Below, piece by piece: positions 1-11,189 of a stretch of 64,000 nucleotides of DNA (position 1 is the first letter of the stretch; each line of letters begins with the position of its first letter). The translations under genes and the position numbers were made by a program. Under the pieces are notes generated by a model that searched no databases, was not told the origin of the DNA, and saw nothing but the letters and a program-made list of their open reading frames with translations. Origin of the DNA: Pomphorhynchus laevis (Eukaryota; Acanthocephala; Palaeacanthocephala; Echinorhynchida; Pomphorhynchidae); NCBI GenBank assembly GCA_012934845.2, contig WNNJ02002652.1:186001-250000 (forward strand), given 5' to 3'.

Positions 1-121
1 CTAAATTATATAAATATATGAAATATATGTTTCGATACATTGATGATATATGTGTATTTAACTATATCAATTTTTATTCAATAACCGAACAAATGTATCC
101 AGGTAGCCTCATTCTTAACAA
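1..121 (+). mobile_element. Penelope-like element copy 1, RT palm fragment (left part)
   Basis: Plus-strand translation gives the Penelope-type RT catalytic motif FRYIDDICV. The same motif, with flanking sequence, recurs in the fuller copy near 38.9 kb. The piece is interrupted at 121 by a minus-strand LINE and resumes at 3288. It starts before the window. No complete reading frame remains. Confidence 0.75.
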
Positions 122-3100
122 TATATATCTCGTATAAATCAAAAACAGCAAGAAATACATAACATTAATCTCACAGACTAAAATCTACAAGTTTTTGCTC
201 AAATCCACTGTCGGAATTTTGCATTAACTTCTTTCATTGATCCTTGTATATTGATCGTCGGGCAAGCCAAAATGTGTTCTCCGGTTTGAATAACGCCGCA
301 GTCGCAGTTTGGGGATGTTATAAGACCGGCTTTGAAAAGAAAACCTCTGTATCGACCGTATCAGGAACGGAGCCTGTTTAGCTGTACCCAGTGTGAACGG
401 GTCAAATCGTTACCGATCGGAGATAGTGACACATTAGGAACGAACCTGCGTAGTTGGGATGTTGACTTCTCCCATCTTTGTTGCCACCTTTTACATACAA
501 GCTCATCAATTCCATTCGTGTTGATAAGATTGAACAGAGTTCTGACACGTCTGCTGAACGGATGTCGTGATTTAAGGCGGGGTTTGACAACAGGGATTGG
601 TAGGGTGTTCAAGGATCGGCTTGCTGAGACACAGATTGCGTCCCGCCTTATATCGGCTGGTGTATACCTGATAACACTGGAAGTAAGTCGATTGGTGTTG
701 GCCTTATTGCTCCACTGATTAATCTCATTGCCTCGTTGGGACTTACGTCAACTTTCTTAACATGTTTGCTTCCAGACCATACCGGGGCCGCGTATTCAGC
801 AGCCGAGTAACATAGGGCCAATACAGACGTTCGCAGTGTATGGAAGCTTGAACCCCAATTGATTCCGGCCAGACGGCGAGTAATATTGCAGCGTGACCGC
901 ACCTTTCCCGAGATATATTCAATGTGTTGCCTGTAGGAGAATGTGCGATCAAGGGTGACTCCGAGATACGTTGGATGCTTCACATTAGGCAATCTGGTTC
1001 CGTCAAGAGATACAGTCAATGTAGCATCAACTTGGTGATTATTGAGATGAAATAAAGATACTACCGTCTTATCAATATTACGTCGAAGATGCCACTTTTT
1101 GAAACATCCGGATAATATACTTATGTCGGCAGAGAGTGTTTTGCTGAGTGGAGCGATTTTGTGGCCAGTTGATAGAATTGCCATGTCATCCGCATATATG
1201 TATTTTTCGCTGATGTCAGTGGTATATCTGAGGTGTATAGGTTGAACAGCAGAGGGGAAAGTACTGATCCCCGCGGTAGGCCGTTATTGAGTCTGCGCGC
1301 TCTTGAAAGTTTACCACCCAACTGAACCAGCAATCGACGGTTTGAGAAGATGTCAATGATCAAACGGATCATATGGGCGAAGGTAGGCACTGTAAAAGTT
1401 TATACGTGAGCCTATTAATCCAAACCGTATCGTAAGCTGCAGAAAGGTCGATAAACACTGCGCCTGCTTTTTCATTGCGTTCAAATGCACACTCAATGTC
1501 TTCATCAGTGAAATTATTTGGTCAACTGTGGATCTCCCCTTGCGGAAACTGGCTCTCTCATTTGAAAGACAAATGTCTATATATGGAGAAATTCTCTTCA
1601 ATATAACTCGTTCAAACACCTTGAGGGTTACGCTGAGCAAGCTAATAGGTCTATAACTACCCGGATTGTTAGCAAACTTGTTCGGTTTTTTAATTGCGAT
1701 AACAGTTGAGACATGCCATTGTTTAGGGATGCGTTGTTGCTTCATGCACGATGACATATAAAGTGCAAGCCATATAAGTGCAGATTTCGGTAAGTTTGCC
1801 AATAATTCAGGATGAATTCGATCAGGTTCTAGTGCTCTGTTTAGTTTTAGACTATTCAGAGCTTCTGATATTTCTTCTTGCAATATATCACTCGAACTTT
1901 CGGGTGAGATCGGGCATTTTTTTCCAGAGTGATTTCGTATCGTGTATGACTTTTCGATCAGCACTTTTGGAGGTATTACAAGGTTTAGAGAGCAAAGCAA
2001 GTCGTTGTGCGATCGAGTTTGCAGATATACCAGATGGTTGTTGGTTTTGGCTTGGAATATCAAGGCGGACGGTTAATCGATTGAGGGTTGACCATGCTTG
2101 TCGACTGGAGTGTTTCACATCAATTCCTTCGACAGTTTGTGTCCACCTTTCTCTCCGCAAGTAGTTGATTAGTTGGAAAAGTTCGTATGCAAGCGCACCT
2201 CGTTCGAGATCATTGATTAATTCGACGAAACGGTCATACAGTGCGTCGCACTGCTTCTTCCAACATGGAATGTATCTTGTACGGACGCCACGAGGAATGG
2301 ATATGCTAGCGGCTGCGTAAATTGTATCACAAAACTGCTGGTAAGATGCAGATAAGTTTTTGCTCGTTGGGTTTGATAGTTTGTAAATCTGGTTATGAAC
2401 GAGTGAGCTGTAACTTGACCAGTTGGCTCTCCGAAAGTTCCAGCGACGCAGTGGCAGAGATGTAAATGGCTCTATCGCAGCAGAGTAGTGTAGGTAATTG
2501 GCCAACGTTGTGAACGTGGAAATGGTCCTAGTACCGTGCGTTCGGGAGTCACCCAATGTCTATGATTTGAACTTTTGCTAGTGAAGCACAGGTCTGGGTT
2601 TGTGTACGTGTTCCAAATTGCAGAATGGAATGATTTGGGCTGTTTTTGTCGTATATTAGAGTCAGATCCAATATAGACGCCCACTGCATAACAAGCTCAC
2701 CGTTACATTCTTTAGTTGAGTATACCCAGCTAGTATGATGACTGTTAAAGTCCCCGCAATATATCGACGGATTAGGGAATAAGGGAATTTTGTCGAAGAG
2801 TGCAGCGGGGGGGGCTTATAAACACAAATTATAGTTGTGTCGTCTACTCGAACGGTGAGCCAATGTGTTGAGTCTTGATCATTAGAGTTTGCAATAGCGT
2901 CAGCTTTTATATCTTGGCGAACGAGTACTGCCTCAACATGGAATTTGCTGTGATGGGCTGTAATGAGTCTGTATCCTGGAATGATCAAATCCACATCTCC
3001 TCTGCTGTGCGTCTCCTGAATGGCGATTACCGATATGTTGTGTCGAGACAGCAGGTAGAGTAATATCTCTTTTTTTTGTAGCAGTTAAACCTTCGATGTT

Positions 3101-3287
3101 TAATTGTAGGATACGGATATAGTAATATATAATTGGGATATAGTAACGGTCGATGTAGATGATGTCGATTGGATGGCGCCATGCCAGTAATTTATCGTTG
3201 TTGTTGATGATTTGATTGCTACAATAAGTTTCGTCTAATGATTACTTACAGGAATGACCACGTGAAGGTTTGTAGCAAAATCATTGG
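122..3287 (-). mobile_element. Jockey/CR1-type LINE, 5'-truncated, decayed ORF2
   Basis: Minus strand, read from high to low coordinates. First comes an APE endonuclease (about 2470-3063; motif GDFNSHHTSW, with YKPPP upstream). Next is a linker (about 1890-2470), then reverse transcriptase (about 1120-2063; YRPISLLSVTLKVFER, SFRKGRSTVDQI, LPRGSVLSPLLFNLY and a YxDDMAI-like palm). Last is a C-terminal region with YLGVTLDRTFSYRQH, a WG..F.TLRTS segment and PTPIDLLPVLSGI, typical of jockey/CR1-like ORF2. Several frameshifts and stops make it inactive. No ORF1 was found. It sits inside a Penelope-like copy and is flanked by 7-bp direct repeats TTAACAA at 115-121 and 3288-3294, as expected for target-primed insertion. 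There is no clear poly(A); the 3' end (low coordinate) is TA-rich. Confidence 0.85.
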
Positions 3288-3640
3288 TTAACAAAACCAA
3301 TATTAATGATAAAGAAGGTGTATACCTAGATATGAACATTAAATCAACATTAACTAAAACTACTATTAATTAATATCGTAAAGATGACATATTTGAATTT
3401 ACAAGAAACATATGTTTGCATGAGCATTCATGCGTACCATATAATATAAAATATAATGCATTAAATAATAAAATTTTAAGAACTGCAACAATATGTAATA
3501 ATATTGGCTTTCTTCAAAATCATTTAAATAATTTAATAGATGCATATTTTACCGCTTGTTATTTTATAGAACGCGTAGCATTTTACATTTTTATTTACTT
3601 TAAAATATGTAAAAATATATTTTAAAAGTAGTGTGTCCGT
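3288..3640 (+). mobile_element. Penelope-like element copy 1, RT thumb part (right part)
   Basis: This continues the fragment at 1-121 after the LINE insertion. Plus-strand peptides include KTNINDKEGVYLD and NNIGFLQNHLNNLIDAYF, which match the copies at 12.9 kb and 39.0 kb. The frame is largely open but not complete. It is cut at about 3628-3640 by the start of an RTE-type LINE. Confidence 0.75.
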
Positions 3641-5820
3641 TCCTCCTCTTGATGCCCTTGGGAACTCTTCGCAGTAAGCCAACTGCGGGATGAGCTAAAC
3701 GTGGACATTCTCCTGGTGACAGACCTTGCAACAGGCCGATCAGGAGAGGTACTTAAATCGTTGCTCCCTCAATTCAATGAACAAGTCCTTTCAAACTCAA
3801 CACATAGCTAGGGCATTCATCGTAATCGATGCGGCAGGACATGGCCCGGTTTTGCTAAGAAATTATCAAGGGTTCTAGGTGAAAAAAACCACGCCAGGTC
3901 GCAAGTAAACTAGTCCAAAAGCAAAATCGTATCAAAAGAGCGAGATCAAAACTGAATATGGTCAGAAGGTTTGTGTTGCATCGATTAACATTAGCACTCT
4001 AACTGGTAATACAGAAGAGCTTGCAAGAATTCAAAGAAGGAGAAAGATCGATATTCACTCACTGCAAGAAACTAGGTGGAGCAGTGCAATATCCTACGAT
4101 ATGGAGAGAGAACGCGTCAATGGTGATTATAAGCTCTTTTACAATGGTACTGACAGGAACAACAATGGAATGGGCATTGCCATCTAGGAAAGATTCCGTG
4201 ATGGTGTACGATAGGTTAATCGCTATGACGACCGATCAATGCCGCCCGTAAGATGCTGGGGATCACTAAGCCTGGAAAACGTTACATCAACCGAGATATT
4301 TGGCTTTGAACCGACGAAGTGAAAATGAAGGTAGGGGAGAGAAAACGATTGTATCACGAGTTCGTTTATGACAAATCTCGGAAAGCTCGGCAAAAGTACC
4401 TCTAAGGCAAGCGAAATGCTAAGAAAGCTGTCGCTGTTACCCGAGGTATCCACTATGGGAAGGTAAACAAAAAGTTAGATACCAGAAATGAAGAACGAGT
4501 GTTCTTCCGACTTGTAAAGCGGAGACACCGGCAAACCAAGGATATCGAAAAGTTTCATTGTGTTGATGATAAGAACGGCAAAACTTATCTTAATCCGGCC
4601 AGCAGTATTGGAAAGGTGGCGTGAATATTTCGAAAAAATTTCTACTGAAAAGTTCCCAAATCCACGGATGCCACTAGCTACAGCAGTACTCGGTCCAATA
4701 CGCCAAATCGTTACAGAAGAATACGAAGAGGCAATAAGACAGATGAATGCAGAGAAAGCAGCAGGTCCAGATGATATTTTATCAGATATTTGAAAGGCTA
4801 GATGTTGGAATCATGTTCCCCTGAATTACAAATATCTTCAATCAAGTCATCGAAAAGGACAATATACCAAACGACCGGGAGAAAAGTATAACAATATCAA
4901 TCTGGAAAGAGAAGGATAGCCACGCCGATTGTATCACTTATCGCCCGTTCATACTACTGTCTCACATCTTAAAGGTATTCGAGCACATACTTGATGGACG
5001 GATACGTAGTGTCGCGAAAAGTAGCATCAACCAGGTCGGTTTAGTTAATGAATGTGGAACCACTGACGCCATGCACGCAGCGCGGCTCGTGCTCGAAAAG
5101 CATCGAGAAAAAGGCAAACCCCTTCATGCTGCATTTCTCGATTTGGAAAAGGCATTAGACCGTGCTCTACATGAGCTTATGTGGCATGCCTAGCGTTTAC
5201 ATTGTATCCTAGAAAGACTAGTTCGATGTATCCAGCTCCTCTATCACAACTGGAAGTGTAGAGTACGAAACCCGTCCGGAGTTTCCAGGCCGTTTTGAGT
5301 ATCCGTCGGAGTTCATGAAGGAAGCGCCCTCTCCCCAATTCTGTTCATTATCGCAATAGATTCAATAACTAGTGGGATACCACGTCAGGCACTATACACC
5401 ATATTATACGCCGATGATGTTTTCTTGACATCAAACGACAATACGGATCTCGAAAATCAAGTCCAGTTTTGGAGTGACCGATTATCACAGCATGGTCTAC
5501 GTTTGAATCACCGAAAGACTGAGTATCTTATGACTGATCCGTATGAAACTGGCACAATTAGTCTAAATGGAATGAACCTGATTGGGACCGAACACTTCAA
5601 ATATATCGGATCAATACTCTCGGCTGACGGTGAACTTAAGGCTGAGGTAAATGCGAGGATCAACGCCGCATGGACTTAGTGGCGTCCGACGACTGGGGTT
5701 ATGTGCGATCGACGTATAAAGGATATTATTAAATCTAAAATATATCGAAAAGTGATATGTTCACTTTCCGACATATAAAAGATGCGTTCATTGAGAGCCG
5801 ACCCCTCTTCCATACGGGAT
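3628..5820 (+). mobile_element. RTE-type LINE, truncated at both ends, internally deleted
   Basis: Plus strand. The N-terminal half of an APE endonuclease lies at about 3960-4200 (ASINISTLTGNTEELARIQ and SLQETRW, in RTE style). It jumps directly to the linker at about 4250, so the catalytic second half of the endonuclease is missing. Linker and RT follow: NAEKAAGPDDI (4743-4780), FLDLEKALDR (about 5140), SALSPILFIIAIDSI, YADDVFL (about 5408) and FKYIGSILSADGELKAEVNARINAAW (in two parts, 5597-5679). It ends near 5820, before the usual YGSECW thumb block. There are multiple stops and frameshifts, so it is inactive. Confidence 0.85.
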
Positions 5821-5942
5821 TAACATCAAAATAAAACGAATAAGATTTACTTCAAAATATATCCCGATTTAACTAGATTTTAATTCTTATAATGAATTTT
5901 TTAATAAATTTTATTATAGTAGAAATGCATAATAAAATCTAC

Positions 5943-6005
5943 ACTTTGTGATAAGCAAGATTACTTATCACAAAGTAATACAGGTATCACTTTATGATAC
6001 CTGTA
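5943..6005. repeat. Two adjacent perfect hairpins
   Basis: Hairpin 1 has a 13-bp perfect stem (5943-5955 with 5964-5976) and an 8-nt loop. Hairpin 2 has an 11-bp perfect stem (5979-5989 with 5995-6005) and a 5-nt loop. They lie just downstream of the last recognised exon of LRR copy A (minus strand). The matching region of copy B lacks them. Function unknown. Confidence 0.6.
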
Positions 6006-6073
6006 AGATTAGCAATTTGAGCTAACTATTAGTTATTTCTAATTTTTAAACTTATCAAAAACTGTTAACTTAC

Positions 6074-6142
6074 AATCGATATTGACAAATTGATTTTGTG
6101 ATTACATGCACTCTTCTTGTTCGTCTGTTTTCTCTCAGATCA
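6074..6142 (-). CDS. LRR exon (copy A, last visible)
   Basis: 69 bp, acceptor CTTTAG, donor GTAAGT. It encodes DLRENRRTRRVHVITKSI. The counterpart is 47058-47126 (DLRGNSQIRRINVITKSI). Confidence 0.78.
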
Positions 6143-7183
6143 CTAAAGCAGAAATAAATTTCTCGAAGGCTCTTAAGTCTCAGATACTATAGCTTTTAAA
6201 TTTTAAAGCATAAAATTATTTAGGATTTGATGCAACATCTATGGACATAAATTTTCACATCAGTATTTTCTATTGTAATAAGTTATTAAGATGCGCTTTG
6301 ACAAAAAATTATTTCACTTCACATTCGTCTAAGTATTAGAAAATGAATTTTGCATAATGCACTCCACAATTACTGAACTAAAGGCAACAGGGGATAAAAT
6401 TATCTGCATGCTAGTATCTCATGGTCATGCATTTTAGAAATAAACAATTTTATATTCTATAGTATTCAATGAGAATACTATCTATATGCAGAGCTTATAT
6501 TTTTGGAATAAAAATGTAATTATTAACACGATTGAATGTTTTGAAAAAATCAAACAAAAACAGTACGCCAATACATAACAAGCAATTCGTGAACATCGTC
6601 AAGAATTTAATAGAAGAGAAGAAAAGTATCGTATAGAGAGGATCGAAATATTTCCATTGAAACTAAATTCTAACCATCGCACATTGCAGCTCGTTTCTTC
6701 CATACCAAATTTTCGATTTTTTCGATGAAGAAAAAAAGCTATTTTAAGCTGAACTTGATATGGTTAGATTTGGCAACAAAATTACACACTTAATATCTTG
6801 TGTATGTTAAACGTTTATTAAGTTAGTTGCGGTGGTACATTTTTGCATTGATTACTACAAATTAATTAAAAATTAATTTGAAGTAATTGACGCAAAAATA
6901 TTTAGTGGACTACACACAAAGTTCATAACTATTATGATTTAAATAGTTAAGCTTCTGTCCAATTCGTTCAATTTGCCGTATCAACTTACTAGCTTTAGAA
7001 AGTTTTTAATTTTGCAGCAAATGCAGAAATACTCTCGAATAAATTAACAATCGTGTAGTGTTCAGGCATAGGCCAAAATTTGTATGAACACTAATGCAAA
7101 AATACTTAAATATAAATTTTATAAACTACAAATAAACCAAAAATGGTTTAAAACTCGTAAAGAACACAGAAATTAAATCTTAC

Positions 7184-7252
7184 ATTAAATGTAGATTAAA
7201 TGTCGAGCTGATATTGACATATATTTCAGGTAGCTCTGAATTTGCTAGTATC
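7184..7252 (-). CDS. LRR exon (copy A)
   Basis: 69 bp, acceptor CGATAG, donor GTAAGA, with a 48-bp intron before it. It encodes ILANSELPEIYVNIS. Homologues are 48504-48572 and 21734-21802. Confidence 0.78.
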
Positions 7253-7300
7253 CTATCGAGAACAATAAATAGTAACAGGGTAGAAGTGTTAACTTTATAC

Positions 7301-7372
7301 AGCTTTCGTAGTTGTGCATTGACACCGATGTCGTATCGCTGTATATTCTTGAGCGGGTTATTACTTAGATTC
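7301..7372 (-). CDS. LRR exon (copy A)
   Basis: 72 bp, acceptor TATTTAG, donor GTATAAAG. It encodes NLSNNPLKNIQRYDIGVN, a clear LxLSNNPL repeat. Homologues are 48619-48690 (copy B) and 21615-21686 (copy C, plus strand). Confidence 0.82.
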
Positions 7373-8145
7373 CTAAATAAACGAGCAATAAGCAACAACA
7401 CAACCAAAGTTAAAATTAAAAAATTTATTAAATATGCCAGTCATATGTCAATATTTCAGGATGTATATTAAGAGTTCATCCCAAGATATTTTAAGCACCA
7501 TGAATTGGAGTAGTAAACATATCTAACCTTTGCATATCTCAATCTGACATTGTTGAGGATGAACACTCACTTTAAACATCATTCTTTATGACATTAATGT
7601 TGTATATTCATTAAGTGCGCATTTAAAACCTTGTACTCTAGATTCCACTAATTTCAGAATAAAATTAGTAAAATTTATATTTAAAGCACTATTGATATCG
7701 ATGCACTTTTTGACAAGACCGAGACCGTATATGATCGACTGCTATATTAAGAGCTTTACTCTGATTATCAACTCTATTTAAAGCTTTATCAGCACAGTGA
7801 CTTCTTAATTGAGATGACTGAATATCACACTGTCGATTTCTACTTGAATCTGGCATTTACAACAAAAGTAAAATTGAATAAGCGACAAATTTACTTTTGT
7901 TTCCATAAAATAAGCAATTTATTTTCATTAATAAAAGTATAATAATTTATTAATAATTTATTTAACAAGCAGATCTTGATATCCAATGTAGCTCTGAATT
8001 TTATAGTATCCAATAGAGAACAATGAATATTGATTGGGTATAAGTGTTAACTATATGCAGCTTAAACAAAATTACAGCTCAGATCAAATTATTAAATATG
8101 CCAATCATCAATCGATATGTCATGTTGCATCTGCAGAACACCTAC

Positions 8146-8202
8146 GAAGCAACTTTAGGCACCACAATTCGTATTAGCATAACATATCTTACATCCAGAT
8201 AT
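8146..8202 (-). CDS. Degenerate LRR exon, tentative (copy A)
   Basis: 57 bp, acceptor GATTTAG, donor GTAGGT. It encodes YLDVRYVMLIRIVVPKVA. The copy B counterpart (about 48800-48880) has lost its acceptor AG and its phase. It may no longer be used in either copy. Confidence 0.4.
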
Positions 8203-8507
8203 CTAAATCTTATATTATACAAACAAAGGATCTATCATATAAGTATACTTTAGTCTTTTTACAAAAACATGTGTCTACAGTACACATTGTAGATAATTTA
8301 TCAAGTTAGTCATTACTAACTTAATATATTAATAAATGCATGTTTTGATACTTTAACAATCAATTACTATTTTAAATAACCGTCGGTAATATTATGTGAA
8401 CATTATCGACAAGTCTAGAAATTTAAAGAACTTTACTGTTGATATCGATCTGATAAACATATACTTTTGTTTTGGATATAATTTAAAATCTCCTAAATAA
8501 CACTAAC

Positions 8508-8579
8508 AATTCTTCCAGAGATTTCATTATTTTTGAAAAACTTTTATCGATTGTATTAATCATATTTGACGAAACAGTT
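8508..8579 (-). CDS. LRR exon (copy A)
   Basis: 72 bp, acceptor TCGTTTAG, donor GTTAGT. It encodes TVSSNMINTIDKSFSKIMK. The counterpart is 49614-49685 (NVSSNMINTVDDSF). Confidence 0.78.
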
Positions 8580-8881
8580 CTAAACGAGAGAAAATATAAA
8601 GTTTTATTGATCGAATATGTTGCTATGCATTTTTTAAGTTTAATAGCAAATATCTTTATAAAATATTAATATCCAGTAAATTTCATTATAAATTTACAAA
8701 AATGAAATGGTAAATGAAGTACTCATGACATTTATAAATTATTATTAAGTGAATTGATAATTAAATTAATTATTATGCAGATATTTATACAGCAAAACTA
8801 TTTCAACATTTACCAAATAACAACTTATAAAATACGAACTAGATGATCAGTAATATAATGAATTCAATGTAATTGTTTTAC

Positions 8882-8935
8882 AACGTAGTATTTTCTTTGA
8901 AGATTAAAATACTATCGAGATATCCAACGCCTAGG
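8882..8935 (-). CDS. Short LRR exon, tentative (copy A)
   Basis: 54 bp, acceptor CTAAG, donor GTAAAA. It encodes LGVGYLDSILIFKENTT. The repeat is shorter than usual, but counterpart 50097-50150 has the same length, phase and splice sites. Confidence 0.5.
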
Positions 8936-9237
8936 CTTAGCTCAAAACCTAAATACATCACATGTTGACTGCAAATTATACCAAAATGGTTTTATTGAAT
9001 AGACATATTATCAAATATATACAATATATTAAAAAATACGAATTTGAACGCAAACATAATTTATATGCTTGCACGCATTTCATAAATAATTTGTATGCAT
9101 AATTTGTGCGCATTAAATACTATTCTGTCTATAGCCAGTATACTTGGATTCCGCTATTGTAAAATACGCTTTCATATTGTGTCTTTTAAATCAATTAGGA
9201 ATATTCTGTTGTAAAATAGATTATTTAATATACGTAC

Positions 9238-9309
9238 AGTATTTTTGTCTGACTTATATCTTGGCAATCGGAACCGAGAAGAGTTTCCAGTAAATTGTGG
9301 GAAATGTCC
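9238..9309 (-). CDS. LRR exon (copy A)
   Basis: 72 bp, acceptor GCGAG, donor GTACGTA. It encodes DISHNLLETLLGSDCQDIS. Against counterpart 50751-50822 most substitutions are at third codon positions, and the last ten codons are identical. This suggests past selection on the protein. Confidence 0.78.
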
Positions 9310-9356
9310 CTCGCGAATGTGTAAGTATGCATCTTCAACAATTGTTAAATACTTAC

Positions 9357-9422
9357 AAAACTCGTGTGGCGTAGAACATTCTGACTGCCTTCACATTCCG
9401 AATGTGATTTCCTGATAGATAT
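9357..9422 (-). CDS. LRR exon (copy A)
   Basis: 66 bp, acceptor TTCTTAAG, donor GTAAGT. It encodes YLSGNHIRNVKAVRMFY. It is separated from the next exon by a 47-bp intron. The counterpart is 50871-50936. Confidence 0.78.
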
Positions 9423-9834
9423 CTTAAGAAAATAAAAGATTATGTACCAGCAGGTAAATGCTATATAACGTTTTACATAAATGCCTTAGTTTTATGTTCA
9501 TTCATGAACACCGATCACAAGATTAAAAAATAAAATAACAGTGCATGAGCTCGAAAATATTAAACCAAGTTTTAAAAAATTACAGTTTCTACTAAATGCG
9601 TATTTATGATATATTAGAATTTGCCAATGCTATTAATTTTACAATTTTGTAATTTATTATATGTCAGTGATAACCGTTACAATTTGCTATAAAACTGCAG
9701 TGATATGAAAACTCGATGATCGAGAACGTAATTTTTACAATCATCGCTAAGTTTACTTTTTTCAATTATTAGTGCATCGATTTACTGTAAATTGACTAAC
9801 GACATTTATGAACGTTGACACATTCAAGAGAGTT

Positions 9835-10170
9835 ACGGTGCGCTTATCGCTGAGCCAAAAGCATCATCATTCCGAATTGCTGATAAGTTACTAGCAGATG
9901 TGAATAAATTCATGTACTTGAAGGTATTGTTATTAGATGACGAGTAAACCTCAAAAGAGATTGAGAGACGGTTATGTTTAGCTTATACATTAATGCGTTG
10001 TTTGCACTGATCCGTCGTGATAAAACAAAAGCTTTGTTTTAAGCAAATTTGCAATTTTTCATTTGATCGTTATTCCATTCTCAACAAAATATCATGAGCT
10101 CTGCGTAATAATCTAAAAAACAAAATCCGTTCCGTGTTACCAAAATTAAATTTGATAGTAGCCTGGCAGA
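9835..10170 (+). mobile_element. Old LINE RT-thumb remnant in an LRR intron (copy A)
   Basis: Plus-strand translation gives KLLADVNKFMYLK, then SKEIERRLCLAYTLMRCL, the thumb block of an APE-type LINE (compare FKYLGS..S.DG.....EI..R...A). The same remnant lies at the equivalent place in copy B (51330-51620). It therefore predates the A/B duplication. Confidence 0.6.
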
Positions 10171-10469
10171 TTTAAATCCCGATACGTTTCCTGTCGTCTC
10201 TAGTTATTCTAAAGTGAACTTGGTTACTTAACTATCCCGACGACCCTTATTCCCAGGTTTTCAAAGTCCAACACTCGGTAAAGTAGTGGCATATAAGAAG
10301 GGTTATTTTTGTCAAGACAATGTAGGGATAAATTTGAATTAGAATATTTTTTCAAATTTTAAAATAAATTTGAATGCCAGAATATCTTTTTACGAATCAA
10401 GAACACAATATATAAAATGATTAATCTTTCTAAAATTGTGATACAATTTATTAAAGAATGATTACTAAC

Positions 10470-10538
10470 ATTTCGTATTCAGGATTGTACTTGCACGTGA
10501 ACCGAACATAATCCCATAATGAATTGCTATTCAGATAT
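10470..10538 (-). CDS. LRR exon (copy A)
   Basis: 69 bp, acceptor ATTTAG, donor GTTAGT. It encodes YLNSNSLWDYVRFTCKY. The counterpart 52173-52241 keeps length, phase and splice sites. Confidence 0.72.
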
Positions 10539-10763
10539 CTAAATGATAATAAAAATGAAGAAATACACGCAATCGTTTAATATATTTGTATTCTCTAATA
10601 ATTAATCGCTGTTTTTAAATATTTAATTATTACTTTCATTGAAAATATTTAACTTTAATTCATTGAATTTAATAAAGAGTCAAAGTTGATAAACAGTTTT
10701 GACGGCATTTTTTTCAACAACAGCTGATGTACGATTATTTAAATCTAATTAAATGAAACTCAC

Positions 10764-10829
10764 AACTTGCAAAGGGTTGCAGCATTTTCAGGAAGACTAT
10801 CACTTAATATGTTAGTTGCACTGAGATCA
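10764..10829 (-). CDS. LRR exon (copy A, first visible)
   Basis: 66 bp, acceptor AAATTTAG, donor GTGAGT. It encodes DLSATNILSDSLPEN, ending C-K-L across the splice. The copy B counterpart is 54706-54771, with the same length and the same donor. Confidence 0.75.
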
Positions 10830-11185
10830 CTAAATTTGCAAAAATAATTAGGAAACTCTGATATCGTTTTGCCATTTATAAATTTTAAATACAATCTAAA
10901 ATGATATCACGTTTAAATTTTATGGTTTATTTTTACAATTTAACATATAATGTAATATTAATAGTAACAAATGTTGTAATCATTAGCTGATTTGATAATG
11001 ATTAGCAAGGTTTTGGCGATATATGAACCTCGTTTATGGAACTATTAAATTCGGTAAAAAGAGTTCTCTGATTTTTGGCAGATAATGACATGTTGATATC
11101 CTTAGATGTATTGATAACTTACGAGTAATATTTTAAAAATATATAAACTATATGTTGAATGAATACGATGAAAAACTGATCGGCG
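10830..11185. other. No gene seen; intron-like AT-rich DNA
   Basis: This is upstream (minus sense) of the first visible exon of LRR copy A. It aligns in part with 54772-55000 of copy B. No further exon with a matching splice phase was recognised before the gypsy fossil. Confidence 0.5.
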
Positions 11186-11189
11186 TATT

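Larger units (their letters stand above)
6074..10829 (-). other. LRR gene copy A: ten single-repeat exons
   Basis: Host gene, read from high to low coordinates. Exons are 10764-10829, 10470-10538, 9357-9422, 9238-9309, 8882-8935, 8508-8579, 8146-8202, 7301-7372, 7184-7252 and 6074-6142. Each starts after AG with one base, ends two bases into a codon, and encodes one leucine-rich repeat of about 18-24 residues, so all introns are phase 2. Two introns are only 47-48 bp. Every exon has a homologue in copy B at 47-55 kb in the same order. One-repeat-per-exon, phase-2 structure is known from LGR/relaxin-receptor-type genes, but the family is not proven here. Copy A seems to be the interior of a longer gene. 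Its upstream part is missing beyond a gypsy fossil at 11.2 kb, and its downstream part is replaced by the RTE LINE. Confidence 0.75.

Noticed and set aside
332-718. 128-codon plus-strand open frame
   Set aside because: Antisense shadow of the jockey/CR1-type LINE ORF2; no motif of its own.
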